From PALSA-505 sp963702235 (lineage in GTDB: Bacteria; Actinomycetota; Actinomycetes; Streptosporangiales; Streptosporangiaceae), in NCBI GenBank assembly GCA_963702235.1, contig CAVPBZ010000018.1, positions 1 to 64,000 on the forward strand: a DNA stretch of 64,000 nucleotides. The letters run 5' to 3'. The notes below the pieces were generated by a model, which made no database searches, was not told where the DNA came from, and was given only the letters and a program-made list of their open reading frames with translations. Numbering within the stretch: the first letter of the stretch is position 1; each line of letters starts with the position of its first letter. The position numbers and the translations under genes were made by a program. This document shows positions 62,880 to 64,000 of the stretch, one piece after another.

Positions 62880-63483
62880 CCACCACCCCGCATAGCCCTG
62901 GACTGCCCGGCGCATGCCAGCGCAGTGCTGGCGCTGGCCGCCGGCCTGCCCGCTGCCGCCGCGACCCCAGCCGCAGCGGCGAGGGTGCGTCGCTCCTCTT
63001 CGGATCGGGGAAGGCCGGCGCGAGCGTCTCGATTGCGACCTCACTGACCAACCGGGGATTCATCACCATGACGGGGACCACGTTGTCCGCAGGCTCGATC
63101 GATCTCCCGGCTCCGGGCGACATCACCTGGTATGGAAACAGCTCCATCACGAGCCCCGCGTTCTCGAATACCAGCACCGTGTCCGTTGGCACGGGCAGGC
63201 TGCGACTCGCAGACGACCCGGTCCAGCTGCAAAGCGGCACCCTGAGCGGCGGCAGCTGCCTCCTCTCCGGTGCGCTGGTCGTCCCGAGCGACATCTCACA
63301 AATCACGACGCAGGGCACCGTGGTAGCGATCGAGGGCACGGGCTCCATGGCAACGTAGCGCCGCAGGGGAGCCCGACCTACACCGCCCTGACGTTCGGCT
63401 CGCTCAACGGATCGTTCACGAGCCACGCGGCGGGGTTCACGCTGACAACCGGCGCAACCAACATCCAGGTGACGAAGCAATAA
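62880..63483 (+). pseudogene. Secreted beta-rich protein, frameshifted
   Basis: Pieces in different frames look like one secreted protein. A hydrophobic AVLALAAGLPAAAATPAAA segment (near 62910-62975) could be its signal peptide. From about 62985 a second frame reads SLLFGSGKAGASVSIATSLT and then SAGSIDLPAPGDITWYGNSS, ending at 63358. Another shift continues SPTYTALTFGSLNGSFTSHA and GFTLTTGATNIQVTKQ to 63483. No start codon is well placed. It resembles an adhesin-like or structural exoprotein; the reconstruction is tentative. Confidence 0.45.
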
Positions 63484-63591
63484 GCCGGACGAGCTGACGA
63501 GCGGCAGAATCGCCTCAGCTTCCTGGCGGCCACGGTTGGGAATGATCACTGTGTGCCGGGCGGATTGTGCCGGGCGGATAAGGTGGGGCAG

Positions 63592-64000
<409 letters not shown>

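Overview
The window is high-GC actinomycete chromosome. The evidence is GC-rich third positions, many GTG starts, leaderless promoters, a complete conservon (sensor kinase, roadblock, DUF742, GTPase), an actinobacterial ferrochelatase, GuaB1, a FolP2-type dihydropteroate synthase and a DUF4193 protein. The lineage cannot be fixed from sequence alone.

Layout. 1-5526 is the decayed end of an integrative element. It holds an IS66 transposase, a caspase-NTPase gene broken by frameshifts and cut at the IS, an IS21 fragment and a frameshifted tyrosine integrase beside tRNA-Pro(GGG). 5747-12977 is ordinary chromosome: a multiply frameshifted GH20 hexosaminidase, a GT51 glycosyltransferase, a GtrA protein, a three-gene ABC exporter, a phosphotriesterase-family hydrolase and a broken DUF6907-like gene. 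13372-18665 is a five-gene acyl-CoA dehydrogenase/SDR operon. 19142-20566 is an ammonium transporter behind GlnR-like sites. 20762-27416 is a catabolic island: a GntR/FCD regulator and an operon of binding protein, fused permease, ATPase, AtuA-family protein and DUF4387 protein. The regulator gene and the operon carry near-identical operators.

27520-50206 is mixed metabolism and housekeeping: an FtsX-like permease, an amidohydrolase, a MEDS-STAS protein with an RsbW-like ATPase, a ThDP enzyme coupled to a cyclase-family hydrolase, guaB1 and folP2, a lactone oxidase, an MFS permease, a lytic transglycosylase, ferrochelatase, an inositol-phosphatase-family protein, an aldo/keto reductase, an amino acid permease and an FHA protein. 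50373-56666 is a conservon with a divergent NMT1-like binding protein.

56745-61464 is a second integration hot spot. It has an intact tRNA(CAU), two partial copies of its 3' half, a 3' half resembling initiator tRNA, four copies of a 17-bp direct repeat and an integrase C-terminal scar. Between them lie stability or toxin modules: HicAB, a YefM/RelE-like pair with a third small gene, and an MNT-type nucleotidyltransferase whose HEPN partner is cut short. The window closes with secreted proteins and a partial AraC regulator.

Single-base frameshifts recur in otherwise well-conserved genes (integrase, GH20, DUF6907-like, ABC ATPase, alpha/beta hydrolase, alcohol dehydrogenase). Some may be sequencing errors rather than biology, so each reconstructed gene should be read with that in mind.
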